Shown: positions 24,627 through 33,022, counted from the first letter of the stretch. The stretch is DNA of 64,000 nucleotides from Gemmiger formicilis (GCF_024462815.1 NZ_JANGCG010000001.1:412909-476908); one strand, 5' to 3'. The notes: generated from the letters alone by a model not told the origin. Made by a program: numbers and translations.

Positions 24627-25733
24627 ATGGACGAAAAACTCTACCGCATGGATGGCAATAGCGTCTCTCCTGTGTCTTACAGCTTCTTCGATACCGAGGA
24701 CAAATTGCAAGCGCTCATTGCCGAAAACCCCGATTTACTTCTCCACGAACTTTACAGCGCCGAGGACATTTCCGCCGGGCGGCGGCTTTTCCTTATTGGC
24801 CGCGAAATAGGCTTGCGGAAATCCGCCGATGACAGCGCTTCGATGTGGCTCGACGTGCTGTTCGTCGATGATAGCGGGCTGCCTGTTCTCGTCGAGGTCA
24901 AGCGCTCTGTGAACCCGGAGATTCACCGCCTTGTGGTCGCGCAACTTATCAACTACGCCACCTTTGCTCGCCTGTGGAACAAGAGCCTGTTGCAGAACGG
25001 ATTCCGGCAGAACAACGGCGCGGAGATTTTGGCTGAGTACGACACCGATTCGTTTTGGGATACCGTTCTCACCCATCTGCGCGAGGAAACCTACACGATG
25101 GTCGTGGCCGCCGACAAAATCAACGGCGAACTGGCCGAGATGCTGGCTTTCCTCGACAGGAAGATTCCCGACATTACCGTATGCGGCGTAGAGGTCAACG
25201 CTTACGAGGGCCTTTGCACTACCCGCTTCATCGGGAACAGGGCTTCGCAGGCAACTAAGGCGGCGCGCTCCTACAAGGAATGGGATGCAACGTCACTTCT
25301 CGCAAAATGCAATGAGGTTCGGCCGGATCTTGCCGCCTGCACGGAGAAGCTGGTAAACTACGCGCTTGGCTGTGGGCTGCCTATCCACTACGGCCGTGGC
25401 ATGATTTACGCTTCTATGGACGTGTCCATCAATGGGGCTTGGCTTTATCAGATTCAAAGCCTTGACCACGACATCGGCCTTTTCGTCTCCTATGCAAACC
25501 TGTCCAGCAAACTCGGCGGGGCGCTGTCTCCCGAGCAGATATTGGAAATGTTCTCACCGCTTGGGCGTGACGGGCATCCGCTTTCCTACTCGATGCTGTA
25601 TATCAAGCTGCGTGTCAGCGATTTGGCCGCCGGCGACAACTTATCCGTTTTCCTCTCCCAGTGTGACCGCATTCTCAACATCTACCGAGAACATTCTAAA
25701 TCTCTTATACCCCCCCCCGCTTTACATCTCTAA
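24627..25733 (+). CDS. Lone PD-(D/E)XK nuclease-like protein (moron)
   Basis: A 368-residue protein in opposite orientation to its neighbours. The centre SMWLDVLFVDDSGLPVLVEV then KRSVNPEIHRLVVAQLINYA gives an LD...E-x-K nuclease motif followed by a Q-x3-Y helix, as in NucS/DUF91-like and other PD-(D/E)XK enzymes. Residues 1-60 (ENPDLLLHELYSAED) fit the start of that family. The rest, with KLVNYALGCGLPIHYGRGMI, may be an effector or binding part. Its own promoter and terminator and opposite strand mark it as a moron expressed from the prophage. A defence or superinfection role is inferred. A run of nine C (25710-25718) lies four codons before the stop. Confidence 0.6.
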   Translation: MDEKLYRMDGNSVSPVSYSFFDTEDKLQALIAENPDLLLHELYSAEDISAGRRLFLIGREIGLRKSADDSASMWLDVLFVDDSGLPVLVEVKRSVNPEIHRLVVAQLINYATFARLWNKSLLQNGFRQNNGAEILAEYDTDSFWDTVLTHLREETYTMVVAADKINGELAEMLAFLDRKIPDITVCGVEVNAYEGLCTTRFIGNRASQATKAARSYKEWDATSLLAKCNEVRPDLAACTEKLVNYALGCGLPIHYGRGMIYASMDVSINGAWLYQIQSLDHDIGLFVSYANLSSKLGGALSPEQILEMFSPLGRDGHPLSYSMLYIKLRVSDLAAGDNLSVFLSQCDRILNIYREHSKSLIPPPALHL

Positions 25734-25737
25734 AGCG

Positions 25738-25776
25738 AAAGAGCAGTCTACCCAACCGGGTCGGCTGCTCTTTTCT
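25738..25776. terminator. Bidirectional terminator between convergent genes
   Basis: AAAGAGCAG (25738-25746) pairs with CTGCTCTTT (25765-25773), with an inner CCC/GGG pair, flanked by A-rich and T-rich tracts. It serves the plus-strand moron gene and the end of the minus-strand recombination operon. Confidence 0.75.
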
Positions 25777-25801
25777 TTGTCAATTTTGCGATGCTACCAC
25801 T

Positions 25802-26446
25802 TTACACCTTTACGGCTTCACTTTCAATGACTTTTACTTCCACTTTGTTGCTTTTTGTTTCTTTTGCTTTCATACCGTTGTCCGGCGTGGGCTTTGTCCA
25901 CTTCGGCAGCAGGATTTCCTGCATCTCCGTCGCCGGATTCGGCCTTTGCTGAGAGAGCCGCGCGTTCAAAGTGTCGATGGCTTCGCGGTGCAGCTTGAAC
26001 GTGCGACGCAGATACTTCTCGTCGGAATCGTCAAAGTCCGGCTTGAATGAGAACAGCATTTCCGCAATCTCCCGCCACTCTGCGCCGTCGAGGTAGCGCA
26101 TTTCAAGGACGGAACGCTGGTCGGGCTTGTGGATGCACCCGATGATGCTCCGCAGCTCGTCGCGCTCTCTGTCGCGGTCTGCGATCAGTTTCCGGATGTC
26201 GGCTTCTAGCTTTTCCTTGCGTTCCAGCATTTGGCCGATTTTGTCCACATCGGATGACGGGTTATGCGGCATCCCGGACAGGCTCGGGCTGGATACGCCT
26301 TTCATGCGGAGAATAAGAGTTTCCAGCCGTTCTATCTGATTGTCGATGTACCTGTTGTCGTCGCGGTGACGTTTCAAGCGCGCTTCGATTTCCGATACTT
26401 CTCTCAATGAGTCCATCCCCCTTTTCAGCGGCATGGACTCGGCCAC
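25802..26446 (-). CDS. ArpU/RinA-like phage late transcription regulator (DUF1492-like)
   Basis: A 214-residue protein. A long coiled coil (residues about 20-100, with IDNQIERLETLILRMKG and IGQMLERKEKLEADIRKL) precedes a sigma-70 region-4-like helix-turn-helix, RSVLEMRYLDGAEWREIAEM. DUF1492/ArpU/RinA proteins of this design switch on late genes in Bacillota phages. It is the last gene of the recombination operon and lies 1.7 kb from the late promoters, the usual layout. The C-terminal 50 residues are Lys-rich. The start is GTG at 26444-26446 or ATG at 26432-26434. Confidence 0.65.
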   Translation of the reverse strand: MAESMPLKRGMDSLREVSEIEARLKRHRDDNRYIDNQIERLETLILRMKGVSSPSLSGMPHNPSSDVDKIGQMLERKEKLEADIRKLIADRDRERDELRSIIGCIHKPDQRSVLEMRYLDGAEWREIAEMLFSFKPDFDDSDEKYLRRTFKLHREAIDTLNARLSQQRPNPATEMQEILLPKWTKPTPDNGMKAKETKSNKVEVKVIESEAVKV

Positions 26447-26449
26447 GCC

Positions 26450-26755
26450 TTACGACGGTTTCTTGGCTTCTTCGCGGACAATCGGCTTGTGCAGCAGGTC
26501 ATAGTTCTGAATCGCAATCTGAACGACAGCCAGCACATCGTACATTCGGACGGTCACCATACCACCGTTTTCACGCGACAGGCTGATAGTGTCATCTTCT
26601 GCGTCCACCATGATCTTGACGGTTTCCGGCTGCTGCGACTCAATGCCGGTCTTTCGGCCATCCTCAAAGGTGAAGGTGGTGTAGACCCCGTCGGTGCTGT
26701 ACTCCATCTGTGCCGGGGTCATACCGTGCGACCGCTCAATCTTCCGTTCCGACAT
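26450..26755 (-). CDS. Hypothetical early phage protein
   Basis: A 101-residue protein with a beta-rich middle (EYSTDGVYTTFTFEDGRKTG, then VKIMVDAEDDTISLSRENGG) and a helical end (DVLAVVQIAIQNYDLLHKP). It overlaps the zinc-ribbon gene upstream by 20 bases. No domain recognised. Confidence 0.6.
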   Translation of the reverse strand: MSERKIERSHGMTPAQMEYSTDGVYTTFTFEDGRKTGIESQQPETVKIMVDAEDDTISLSRENGGMVTVRMYDVLAVVQIAIQNYDLLHKPIVREEAKKPS

Positions 26756-26930
26756 TTTCAGACTCCTCTCTGCGTTTCGGACACCATAAAGGGCTGTACT
26801 TCATGGCTTCGCCGTAGATTTTCTTTTCATCCATGATACCGCACACTCGCATCGGGCGGCCCTTGGCAGGGTTCTTGTTCACCACCAGCAGGTGGCTGCA
26901 CTCCTTGCACTTTGGTACTCTCCTGCGCAT
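26736..26930 (-). CDS. Small zinc-ribbon-like protein
   Basis: A 64-residue protein with four Cys arranged KCKECSHLLVV...RVCGIMD...PLWCPKR, which suggests one bound zinc. Such small treble-clef or ribbon proteins are common between recombination genes in Clostridia phages. Function unknown. Confidence 0.6.
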   Translation of the reverse strand: MRRRVPKCKECSHLLVVNKNPAKGRPMRVCGIMDEKKIYGEAMKYSPLWCPKRREESENVGTED

Positions 26931-26932
26931 GC

Positions 26933-27730
26933 TTACTCCTCCGGGGCTTCGTCGCTGTCCTCTGCTTCCTCGCCGGGGTTGTTATCGGCGGCACAATTTT
27001 CGGAATTTTCCTCGACCTCGTGGAATTCGGCATCCACCGCGTCGTCATCCTTGCCCGCCGTGGCGGCCTTTTCTTCGGTGGGTACGCGCTCGACACCGCA
27101 GACCCAGCTTTCAGCCTGCTCCTTGATGTCCTCGATGTGCATTGCCGAGATGGTACACTCGACAAACCGGCCGCCGTCCGTGATTTCATACTTTGCACCG
27201 TAGCCTTGCAACAGGTCAACGATGGCCTTTCTCGCTTGGATGTCGTAGTCGTCGGCATCGAACGGGCCGAACTTGACATTGTAGGCATCGTTCTCGTGGC
27301 CCTGCTTGGATTCTTCCGAGCCGTCACCCAGCATAGCCACGGGCGCGGAGGGTGCGCTTTCCGGGCTGCCAGGCTGCTCGTTGTCCTTTTCCTCGGTGTC
27401 GAACAACGTGGTCTGTGCGCTCTTTACCGGGCGCAGGACGTATTCGCCCTCCTCCTCGTCGTAGACCATCTCGGCGTTCGGATTCACCATGCCGCTTTCC
27501 CGCTCCTTGATGGCCATAACGCTAGACACTTGATGCTTGAACTTCGGTTTCAGCTGACCCTCGTTCTCGCCGGTCGCGCTGATCGTCAGCTTGAGGTTGA
27601 TGTCCGCCTGCCCGGACTTGCCCTTGACGATGTTGCCGAGGGCCTTTTTCAGAATCGCGTCGAAGTTGTCACGCATCTCGTTGAACACGCTGCTGCTGAG
27701 GTTGATTTCGGTACAGTTTTCTTTACACAT
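26933..27730 (-). CDS. Acidic hypothetical protein of the recombination operon
   Basis: A 265-residue protein. Residues 10-70 (SSSVFNEMRDNFDAILKKAL, DINLKLTISATGENEGQLKP) are a mixed helix-strand part. Residues 110-150 and 215-265 are acidic linkers rich in Glu, Asp and Ala. In between, DIQARKAIVDLLQGYGAKYE and FVECTISAMHIEDIKEQAES look folded. I do not recognise a family. A single-strand DNA binding or replisome-associated role would fit the acidic tail and the neighbourhood, but this is not shown. Confidence 0.55.
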   Translation of the reverse strand: MCKENCTEINLSSSVFNEMRDNFDAILKKALGNIVKGKSGQADINLKLTISATGENEGQLKPKFKHQVSSVMAIKERESGMVNPNAEMVYDEEEGEYVLRPVKSAQTTLFDTEEKDNEQPGSPESAPSAPVAMLGDGSEESKQGHENDAYNVKFGPFDADDYDIQARKAIVDLLQGYGAKYEITDGGRFVECTISAMHIEDIKEQAESWVCGVERVPTEEKAATAGKDDDAVDAEFHEVEENSENCAADNNPGEEAEDSDEAPEE

Positions 27731-27834
27731 ATTGCAAATTCTCCTTTATTTCGGTTTTGTATTTAACGAAAAAGGGCCTATTCCACGAAATGAACCCAAC
27801 TTTTCGCGGTGAAAAAGTTGAATTCATTCCAAAT

Positions 27835-28293
27835 TTAGCCATTGACCCATCTGCTGGTATCGGTATCGTTTGTCAGCCAAACCGATACTTTCACCATCGG
27901 GTTATCCGAATATCGCTTCACCACGCGGGCATCCACGATTTGGGAATCATCCCTGTACGCAATGCCGTTCAGCGCGTCCGAGACGATTTTGCCCACGTTA
28001 TCCCAATCCGGCTTGGTTATCGGCCGCTCCGCTCCTGCGCGCATCAGGCTCTTTTTCTTCGCGCTCGCGCTCTTGGGGATGGGCCGATAGGCCACAACCA
28101 GCATGGACAGCGGCTCGTTGTCCGGGAATCTCGCGCCGTGGGCTGCCATCTGATAGCACCACTTGACGGTTTCCTCGTAGTTCTTCGTCTTGGCGGGCGT
28201 GTACACTACCCCTGTCGCCATGTTCGTCCTCGGGCGCTCCTTGGCAACCGGCTCGCCGGGGACCTCAAAGCTAATTCGCGTCAAGGGATTCAT
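27835..28293 (-). CDS. rusA: RusA family Holliday-junction resolvase
   Basis: A 152-residue protein. The start ISFEVPGEPVAKERPRTNM and the central KPDWDNVGKIVSDALNGIAY then RDDSQIVDARVVKRYSDN carry the RusA active-site DxDN and DD pair. RusA cuts four-way junctions and helps resolve replication intermediates before packaging. Its start overlaps the end of the 57-codon gene upstream. Confidence 0.88.
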   Translation of the reverse strand: MNPLTRISFEVPGEPVAKERPRTNMATGVVYTPAKTKNYEETVKWCYQMAAHGARFPDNEPLSMLVVAYRPIPKSASAKKKSLMRAGAERPITKPDWDNVGKIVSDALNGIAYRDDSQIVDARVVKRYSDNPMVKVSVWLTNDTDTSRWVNG

Positions 28294-28444
28294 CCTTGGA
28301 AGCCTCCTTGTACTCGACCCACCAGTAGTAGGCGTTCGACTTTGCCGTTTTCTTGTACCGGGTCATCTTTACGATGTACCCGTTTCGCGCAAGGATGGCC
28401 GCCAATGCGTCGCGGTCAGCCTTGTCATCCACGCTAATTTTCAA
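28271..28444 (-). CDS. Short gene between replisome organiser and RusA
   Basis: A 57-codon frame starting at TTG 28442-28444, with GGAGGTG six bases upstream. It reads KISVDDKADRDALAAILARN then GYIVKMTRYKKTAKSNAYYW, with a helix, a strand and two aromatic residues, and ends by a TAG inside the RusA start. Both ends overlap neighbours by a few bases, typical of a real coupled gene. Function unknown. Confidence 0.6.
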   Translation of the reverse strand: MKISVDDKADRDALAAILARNGYIVKMTRYKKTAKSNAYYWWVEYKEASKDESLDAN

Positions 28445-29127
28445 AATTCCACCTCCGGGATGCTGAATTTAGAACCGCCAACCTGCTTTTTCTGAATTGC
28501 AGCGGGGTCTTCCTTGCTTACTTTTTCGACCACCCATTTGAGGATGGCGCTGTAATCGTCGTGGTACACCTTGTTCGTGCGGCCTTTGTACTCGTCCAGC
28601 ACATAGACGAACTTGTTAGCCGCCATAGTGCCGTATTCCTCAGCCAGCGAATCGAACTGCTGCTGGGTCAAATGCACATGAGGGGCAAACTCTTTCTTGT
28701 CTCCGCCCGCCTGTCGTTCCTGCCCATTTGCGAGGGCTTCTTCCTCAAAGCGCTTTCTATGGCGCTCGACGCGCTTGCGGTCTGCGTCCTTGCGCTTCTT
28801 GGTCTGAAAATCGTACCACTGCTTTTGCCAGATTTCCCAATCATGGATGTACAGGGTGTCGCCGTCCATGTCGAGAAATCCGATGTCAAGCATGGCGTCC
28901 ACGATTTTCGACGGCACAAGCCCCTCGCTAAGCCCCGAGGAAATCGCATCGGCAACGTCGGACTTGTCCATTTCATCCAGCCGGCCGACCGCGTCGGCAT
29001 TATTGATGCCCCACAACCACATACCGACCAGTATGCCGAGGGCTTCTTTTTTGGAGCACCCTGCCCGCTTTGCAAAGCGATGCAGCTTCCCGCCCATCAC
29101 CTGCTCGTGGACGCTTATCCATGCCAA
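28441..29127 (-). CDS. Phage replisome organiser
   Basis: A 228-residue protein with a TTG start behind GAGGTGA. Residues 1-110 form the winged-helix domain (MAWISVHEQVMGGKLHRFAK, GCSKKEALGILVGMWLWGIN, YIHDWEIWQKQW) of phage replisome organiser N-terminal proteins. Then comes a basic linker KKRKDADRKRVERHRKRFEE and a C-terminal helical part. It would bind the phage origin and load a helicase, probably the host one, since no helicase gene is seen nearby. Confidence 0.8.
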   Translation of the reverse strand: MAWISVHEQVMGGKLHRFAKRAGCSKKEALGILVGMWLWGINNADAVGRLDEMDKSDVADAISSGLSEGLVPSKIVDAMLDIGFLDMDGDTLYIHDWEIWQKQWYDFQTKKRKDADRKRVERHRKRFEEEALANGQERQAGGDKKEFAPHVHLTQQQFDSLAEEYGTMAANKFVYVLDEYKGRTNKVYHDDYSAILKWVVEKVSKEDPAAIQKKQVGGSKFSIPEVEF

Positions 29128-29158
29128 AATTCATCACCTCGCTTTCACGGATTCTCCG

Positions 29159-30082
29159 TCAGCTTTCTACCACTTCGGCATCAATGACGGTTTCTTCCGT
29201 TTTGGCGAGTTCTTTCTGAATCTCCACTGCGGCCAATTTTTCAACGGCATCCAGCGAACCCACGGTGATGCTGTGCGTACTCTCAAATCCGAAATTGGCG
29301 CAGATCTTCTTGATGATGACCTCGGCCTTGCTACGGCCCACGCCTTGGATGATTTTGTTCAACAGATTCTTCCGCTGCTCGCTGCTGATAACGTCCGATG
29401 CAGAGGAGTCGCCGTTCTCGGGCCCGGACTGTGCTTCATCGCTCACCTGCCCGCCCTGCGGCATCTCGCGGAAGTTTGCGGGAACAGCGCCGGATGCAAC
29501 CATCTCGTCCTCGGAATACGTTCCCTCGTAGTCTTTCGGGAACGCTTTGCGGAGACACTGGCTGATGGCGACCTTGTTAATCATCGTGCTGGGCTTGGAC
29601 GACCAGTTCGCTTTGCCGCTGCTGTACTCGGCCAGCGAGACCTCCACATAGGCATCGCGCTCTTTCTCGTTGCGGATGTAGTGGATTCTGCACCAGCCAC
29701 CGACCAGCGTTTCCCCGGGATACAGGCAGCAGCCGGGCTTAGAGATGATTTCCTCGCCACGCTTGATGATGATACCGTCCTCGCTATCGAGGTAGTTCGG
29801 GTTATCGTAAGCCCTGCGGAGATAAGCGTCCTTGCCGACAACCATCTGCGCCGGTGTCGTGCCGAACTTGATAAGATAGACCTCCCCCTGCACAAGTGGG
29901 TTGAGTTTCTGCGACTTGCAGGTATTGAGAAAGAACACCAGCTCTTGGTCCGTGATGTTTTCCGCGTTGCCGCGCACAAGGTAGCTTTTTACAAAATCAA
30001 TGTCAATGTCCACATGGACACCGTTGACATCGTAGCTTGCCACGAGAGCGCTCCGCTCATTTTTTGTCATTTCACTTTTCAT
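29159..30082 (-). CDS. bet: Bet/RecT single-strand annealing protein
   Basis: A 307-residue protein. NAENITDQELVFFLNTCKSQ and KLNPLVQGEVYLIKFGTTPA are the classic Bet signature, followed by KDAYLRRAYDNPNYLDSEDG and the final INKVAISQCLRKAFPKDYEG. It anneals ssDNA made by the exonuclease encoded two genes upstream. The last 100 residues (acidic linker and helices) are variable in the family. Confidence 0.9.
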   Translation of the reverse strand: MKSEMTKNERSALVASYDVNGVHVDIDIDFVKSYLVRGNAENITDQELVFFLNTCKSQKLNPLVQGEVYLIKFGTTPAQMVVGKDAYLRRAYDNPNYLDSEDGIIIKRGEEIISKPGCCLYPGETLVGGWCRIHYIRNEKERDAYVEVSLAEYSSGKANWSSKPSTMINKVAISQCLRKAFPKDYEGTYSEDEMVASGAVPANFREMPQGGQVSDEAQSGPENGDSSASDVISSEQRKNLLNKIIQGVGRSKAEVIIKKICANFGFESTHSITVGSLDAVEKLAAVEIQKELAKTEETVIDAEVVES

Positions 30083-30085
30083 GGC

Positions 30086-30826
30086 TTACGACCTCCCGAG
30101 CGAAATTTTCGTGGTTTTCTTGTAAACCACACCGGGAATCTGAACCGAGCCCTTGCTCATGCGGATAAGGCGCTTGACGGCGGCTTCATCGACCGGGCGG
30201 ATGATGACACCCGCGACCTCGGTAGGAACCTTGCTCACGTCGATGCTCTCGATTTCCCAATCAGTGCTGGCTGACACGCCGGAAACTTTCGGCGCAGGCT
30301 TGCCCTGCACGACGGTGGACGCAGTAGCAAGGGTTTCTGCGTACTCCATGCGGGCCGCCGCTTCCTCTGCGTCACCGTTGCGCTCAGATTCGACCGCCTC
30401 GTTCAAAAGGCGCTCGGCTTCGGCTTCCTGCAGGCGGCGCATCCGCTCCTCCTGCTCCAACCGCTTCTTTTCCTGCTCCATGAGGTAGCTGCTCATAGCG
30501 CCTTTCAAGGTGCTTTCGGCTTCCTGCAAGGGGGCGAGCATTTCCTTTTCCCGGGCGCAGATTTCTTTGTGCGCCTTGGCGGCGTTCTCTTTCAGCGGCT
30601 TCCAGTAATCCTTGACCGCTTTGATTTGGGCTTTCACCCGCTTGCCGTACTCGGCCGCTTCGCCGTAATCCGCTTCGGTCTCGATGATGATGCTGCCCAC
30701 CTTGCCGGTGATGTCCTTAGACCCGGCTTCGAGAATTTTTTCCTCGGCTGCCGGCGCGGCGGCTTCTTGGGGCTTGCGGCGCGGCGGGATGACCGCCACG
30801 ACGTTTTCTTTGACTGCTGTGTTCAT
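30086..30826 (-). CDS. DUF1351-like coiled-coil protein
   Basis: A 246-residue protein, strongly helical: VKAQIKAVKDYWKPLKENAA, EKKRLEQEERMRRLQEAEAE, then a C-terminal domain with STDWEIESIDVSKVPTEVAG and VDEAAVKRLIRMSKGSVQIP. This is the DUF1351 layout always seen between the annealing protein and exonuclease in many phages, where it may link the two. The role is inferred from context. Confidence 0.7.
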   Translation of the reverse strand: MNTAVKENVVAVIPPRRKPQEAAAPAAEEKILEAGSKDITGKVGSIIIETEADYGEAAEYGKRVKAQIKAVKDYWKPLKENAAKAHKEICAREKEMLAPLQEAESTLKGAMSSYLMEQEKKRLEQEERMRRLQEAEAERLLNEAVESERNGDAEEAAARMEYAETLATASTVVQGKPAPKVSGVSASTDWEIESIDVSKVPTEVAGVIIRPVDEAAVKRLIRMSKGSVQIPGVVYKKTTKISLGRS

Positions 30827-30836
30827 GGTATCCTCC

Positions 30837-31478
30837 TTACTTGTATTTCTGCTTGTGGTTATGTATCGTCAGGCAGGCCATAAAGACCCGCCACGATTCA
30901 GCGTCGTTTTTCCTGTACACCGGCATCTGATACCTGCCGTCAGCTTGCAGATGCACGATGGCCTTTTGCTCCACCTGCAATCCCGTGGCCGCAAGCATCT
31001 GCTCGTAGGCTTCCAACTGTACCCCTGTCAGCATCTTATTGACGGTTGCGCTCGTCTTGAAATCGACCAGCGTAAGCACCTGCGGATCGGTGTCGCTCTT
31101 GGACAGCGTACACAGCATATCCAGCGTACCGGCATACCCAAGCGCCGGGTGATAGGCCCTGTGTTCAACCGAGAGTGGCTGCACGTTGTAGTCTTTCATC
31201 CACCGCAGGAAAGCCTCGAAATAACCCCTGCGGGCTTCGGAAATATCCGTGATGCCGAGGGTCACATAGTCCTCAATGGTGCTGTGGACTTCCGTTCCTC
31301 GCTCGGCTGCCGCTTGCAGCGTCTCCGGCCGGATTCCTGCATACAGTGTATCCGACAGCGGTTTCATCAGCGTTGTGACGCTGGGCAGCACCTGCGTTCC
31401 GTTCAAAATGTACTGGTGGGTCTTTTCCTCAAATGCCAAACCCGGCTGCTGCGGGATTTGGTCTACGAATTCAGCCAT
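30837..31478 (-). CDS. PD-(D/E)XK exonuclease of the recombination module
   Basis: About 213 residues. ATG at 31476-31478 has AAGGAG seven bases before it, better than an upstream alternative. AAAERGTEVHSTIEDYVTLG gives the N-terminal His/Glu pair, GYAGTLDMLCTL the Asp (GxxD), VLTLVDFKTSATVNKMLTGV the DxK motif and QLEAYEQMLAA the QxxxY motif of RecB/Cas4-like exonucleases. It would resect DNA ends for Bet. Confidence 0.8.
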   Translation of the reverse strand: MAEFVDQIPQQPGLAFEEKTHQYILNGTQVLPSVTTLMKPLSDTLYAGIRPETLQAAAERGTEVHSTIEDYVTLGITDISEARRGYFEAFLRWMKDYNVQPLSVEHRAYHPALGYAGTLDMLCTLSKSDTDPQVLTLVDFKTSATVNKMLTGVQLEAYEQMLAATGLQVEQKAIVHLQADGRYQMPVYRKNDAESWRVFMACLTIHNHKQKYK

Positions 31479-31695
31479 AGGCGTTCTCCTTAATCTCAAA
31501 GTCGAAAAGCTCTGCCAGCTTCCCGGCGCTCATATCTTCGATGCAATCCGCGTGATACATCTTTCCGTTGATTTCGGCATAGGCTTCGCCGGTAATGATG
31601 TCTTCCTCGCACCATGCACAAGTGCCAACCACTTCGGGTTCAGGCGCGTTTGGGCAACCCGGCATGTGCGGGTAGGTATGGCAATACTCACACAT
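31471..31695 (-). CDS. Small zinc-finger protein
   Basis: A 74-residue protein from ATG 31693-31695. Two Cys-rich units are visible: MCEYCHTYPHMPGCPN and TCAWCEEDIITGEAYAEING, then MYHADCIEDMSAG. It overlaps the exonuclease start by 8 bases. It resembles small LIM/ribbon proteins of phages; function unknown. Confidence 0.65.
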   Translation of the reverse strand: MCEYCHTYPHMPGCPNAPEPEVVGTCAWCEEDIITGEAYAEINGKMYHADCIEDMSAGKLAELFDFEIKENAYG

Positions 31696-31978
31696 CCTGC
31701 TCCTCGCTTTCCTCGTCCACGCACTCGGCCAGCATCTCAAAAAGCTGCTTTACCAGCGACACCAGCTTTACCAGCAGGACGAACAGCGGAATCAACAGAA
31801 CCTCGCCGCCGATTGCCCTGTACCCCCGGGCCGCGTAGGCGGCCTTGACGGCCATAGGCGTGAAGAACGCGCCCAACAAGACCGCGAGGATGTACCAGCG
31901 GTAATACCAAATTCCAATAGCCAGCGTATAAAGAACTGTCCGTGCGCCGCTGTTGCGGCGCTTCTTTTTAGCCTGCAT
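31688..31978 (-). CDS. Small membrane protein
   Basis: A 96-residue protein with a basic start (MQAKKKRRNSGA) and two hydrophobic segments, IGIWYYRWYILAVLLGAFF and EVLLIPLFVLLVKLVSLVKQ, then an acidic end with DEESEEQDV. The topology suggests two membrane passes. ATG has AGGAGG upstream. It may be a superinfection or membrane-anchoring protein, without proof. Confidence 0.6.
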   Translation of the reverse strand: MQAKKKRRNSGARTVLYTLAIGIWYYRWYILAVLLGAFFTPMAVKAAYAARGYRAIGGEVLLIPLFVLLVKLVSLVKQLFEMLAECVDEESEEQDV

Positions 31979-32108
31979 GGGGAACCTCCTTTACAAACAC
32001 ACTTATGTTGACTTTTTCCATATTTGCAATCGCAAGGTCAAGTTCATGCTCATTGTGGATGCCGAACTCCTCTTGCAACAACTTCATAACTTTTTCTTCT
32101 CGGGTCAT
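31968..32108 (-). CDS. Very small early protein
   Basis: A 46-residue frame starting MTREEKVMKLLQEEFGIHNE and ending with VNISVFVKEVPHAG, overlapping the membrane protein start by 11 bases and starting 6 bases after the HTH gene. Helical and acidic. The ribosome site GGTGAGAG is fair. Function unknown. Confidence 0.5.
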   Translation of the reverse strand: MTREEKVMKLLQEEFGIHNEHELDLAIANMEKVNISVFVKEVPHAG

Positions 32109-32113
32109 TGCTC

Positions 32114-32602
32114 TCACCGCTCGCATTTCTCCGCGATGATGCGGATCTCCGAGATGGAATGTGACAGCTTATCGAGAAAGCCCATAATTTTCTTGAAATC
32201 GGCTTTCTCGTCGTCGTCAATCACGCCATCAGATGCAATTTCGACCAAGCGGTCTTTTACCTCGTCGATTTTGCCCTCGTCGAGCGCTTTCAGCATCCGC
32301 AGGGTTGCAAGCTCAATGCTTGTTTCCTCTGTGGCGACGGGCATCTCGCAGCCTATCGGGCAGACGTTCTTGCAGTAATGCGGTTTCAGCTGAGGGGCAT
32401 TGTAGACATCAGCCATGCGGATGACGTTCTCAACCGGCACAAATTTTGTCAGTCCCAGTTCATAATCCGCGAGGGTCGAGGGCGAAATTCCAAGGGCTTC
32501 CGCTGCCCCCTCTCTGCTGGATAGCCTGTCGTTGTACATTGCGGCCTTTTTCCTCGCCTCGTAGTACACATTACCTACCGCTTTAGTTGCAGCTGCTCCC
32601 AT
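32114..32602 (-). CDS. XRE-type helix-turn-helix protein
   Basis: A 162-residue protein. REGAAEALGISPSTLADYEL is a Cro/CI-type helix-turn-helix at residues about 30-50. It is followed by a Cys cluster (YCKNVCPIGCEM, residues about 80-90) and a helical C-terminus with LKALDEGKIDEVKDRLVEIA. The Cys triad may bind metal or sense redox, which I infer. It is the second gene of the leftward operon, overlapping the Cro-like gene by 20 bases. It may be an antirepressor or early regulator. Confidence 0.7.
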   Translation of the reverse strand: MGAAATKAVGNVYYEARKKAAMYNDRLSSREGAAEALGISPSTLADYELGLTKFVPVENVIRMADVYNAPQLKPHYCKNVCPIGCEMPVATEETSIELATLRMLKALDEGKIDEVKDRLVEIASDGVIDDDEKADFKKIMGFLDKLSHSISEIRIIAEKCER

Positions 32603-32879
32603 TTAATTCACCCCCATTTCTCGGTAAAATAAGTTCGTAGTGGAAAGAATCACCAGCAAAGTTTCCATCTGTCAACTTTTGGTCGCAAAAAATAGCGTTG
32701 AACTGTGCCATGTCCATACCCGTGTAGTTCGCAATCTGGACCGCCTTGTTCAACTGGATTCCTGTCTCGTTTTTCAGCCACTTGTTGATAGATGCCCGCG
32801 GTATATCCAAATCACGCTCAATGTCGCTGATTTTCAGCCCCTTTGCAACCAAATGGATACGGAATAGCGTCTCGTTCAT
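32583..32879 (-). CDS. Cro-like regulator of the switch
   Basis: A 98-residue protein with helix-turn-helix KISDIERDLDIPRASINKWL at residues about 16-35. It is the first gene transcribed leftward from a perfect consensus promoter, divergent from the CI-like repressor, the classic Cro position. One copy of the operator motif (TTTCCATCTGTCAA, 32662-32675) lies inside its coding region, so the repressor or Cro itself might also act there. Confidence 0.65.
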   Translation of the reverse strand: MNETLFRIHLVAKGLKISDIERDLDIPRASINKWLKNETGIQLNKAVQIANYTGMDMAQFNAIFCDQKLTDGNFAGDSFHYELILPRNGGELNGSSCN

Positions 32880-32911
32880 CGTCTCACCACCTTGTTTTTT
32901 AGGTTAAGTTT

Positions 32912-32962
32912 ATTATAACTTGCCAACTGTCAAATGTCAATGGAAATATTGACGTTTGGCAA
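32912..32962 (-). promoter_or_regulatory. Leftward early promoter with paired operators (genetic switch)
   Basis: On the minus strand TTGACA (32940-32935), a 17-base spacer and TATAAT (32917-32912), a full consensus promoter. Operator TTGCCAACTGTCAA (32920-32933) fills its spacer, and an inverted partial copy TTGACGTTTGGCAA lies at 32949-32962, so the two half-regions face each other. This should be the main control site between Cro-like and CI-like genes. Confidence 0.8.
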
Positions 32963-32968
32963 TATTTA

Positions 32969-32997
32969 TTTACATATCGCAAAATTTTAGGTATTCT
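32969..32997 (+). promoter_or_regulatory. Rightward promoter for repressor and integrase
   Basis: TTTACA at 32969-32974, a 17-base spacer and TATTCT at 32992-32997, then AAAGGAGG and ATG at 33023. It is weaker than the leftward promoter and lies just beyond the operator at 32949-32962, as expected for a lysogeny maintenance promoter. Confidence 0.55.
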
Positions 32998-33022
32998 ATT
33001 ACATATAAAGGAGGCTTTGTCC

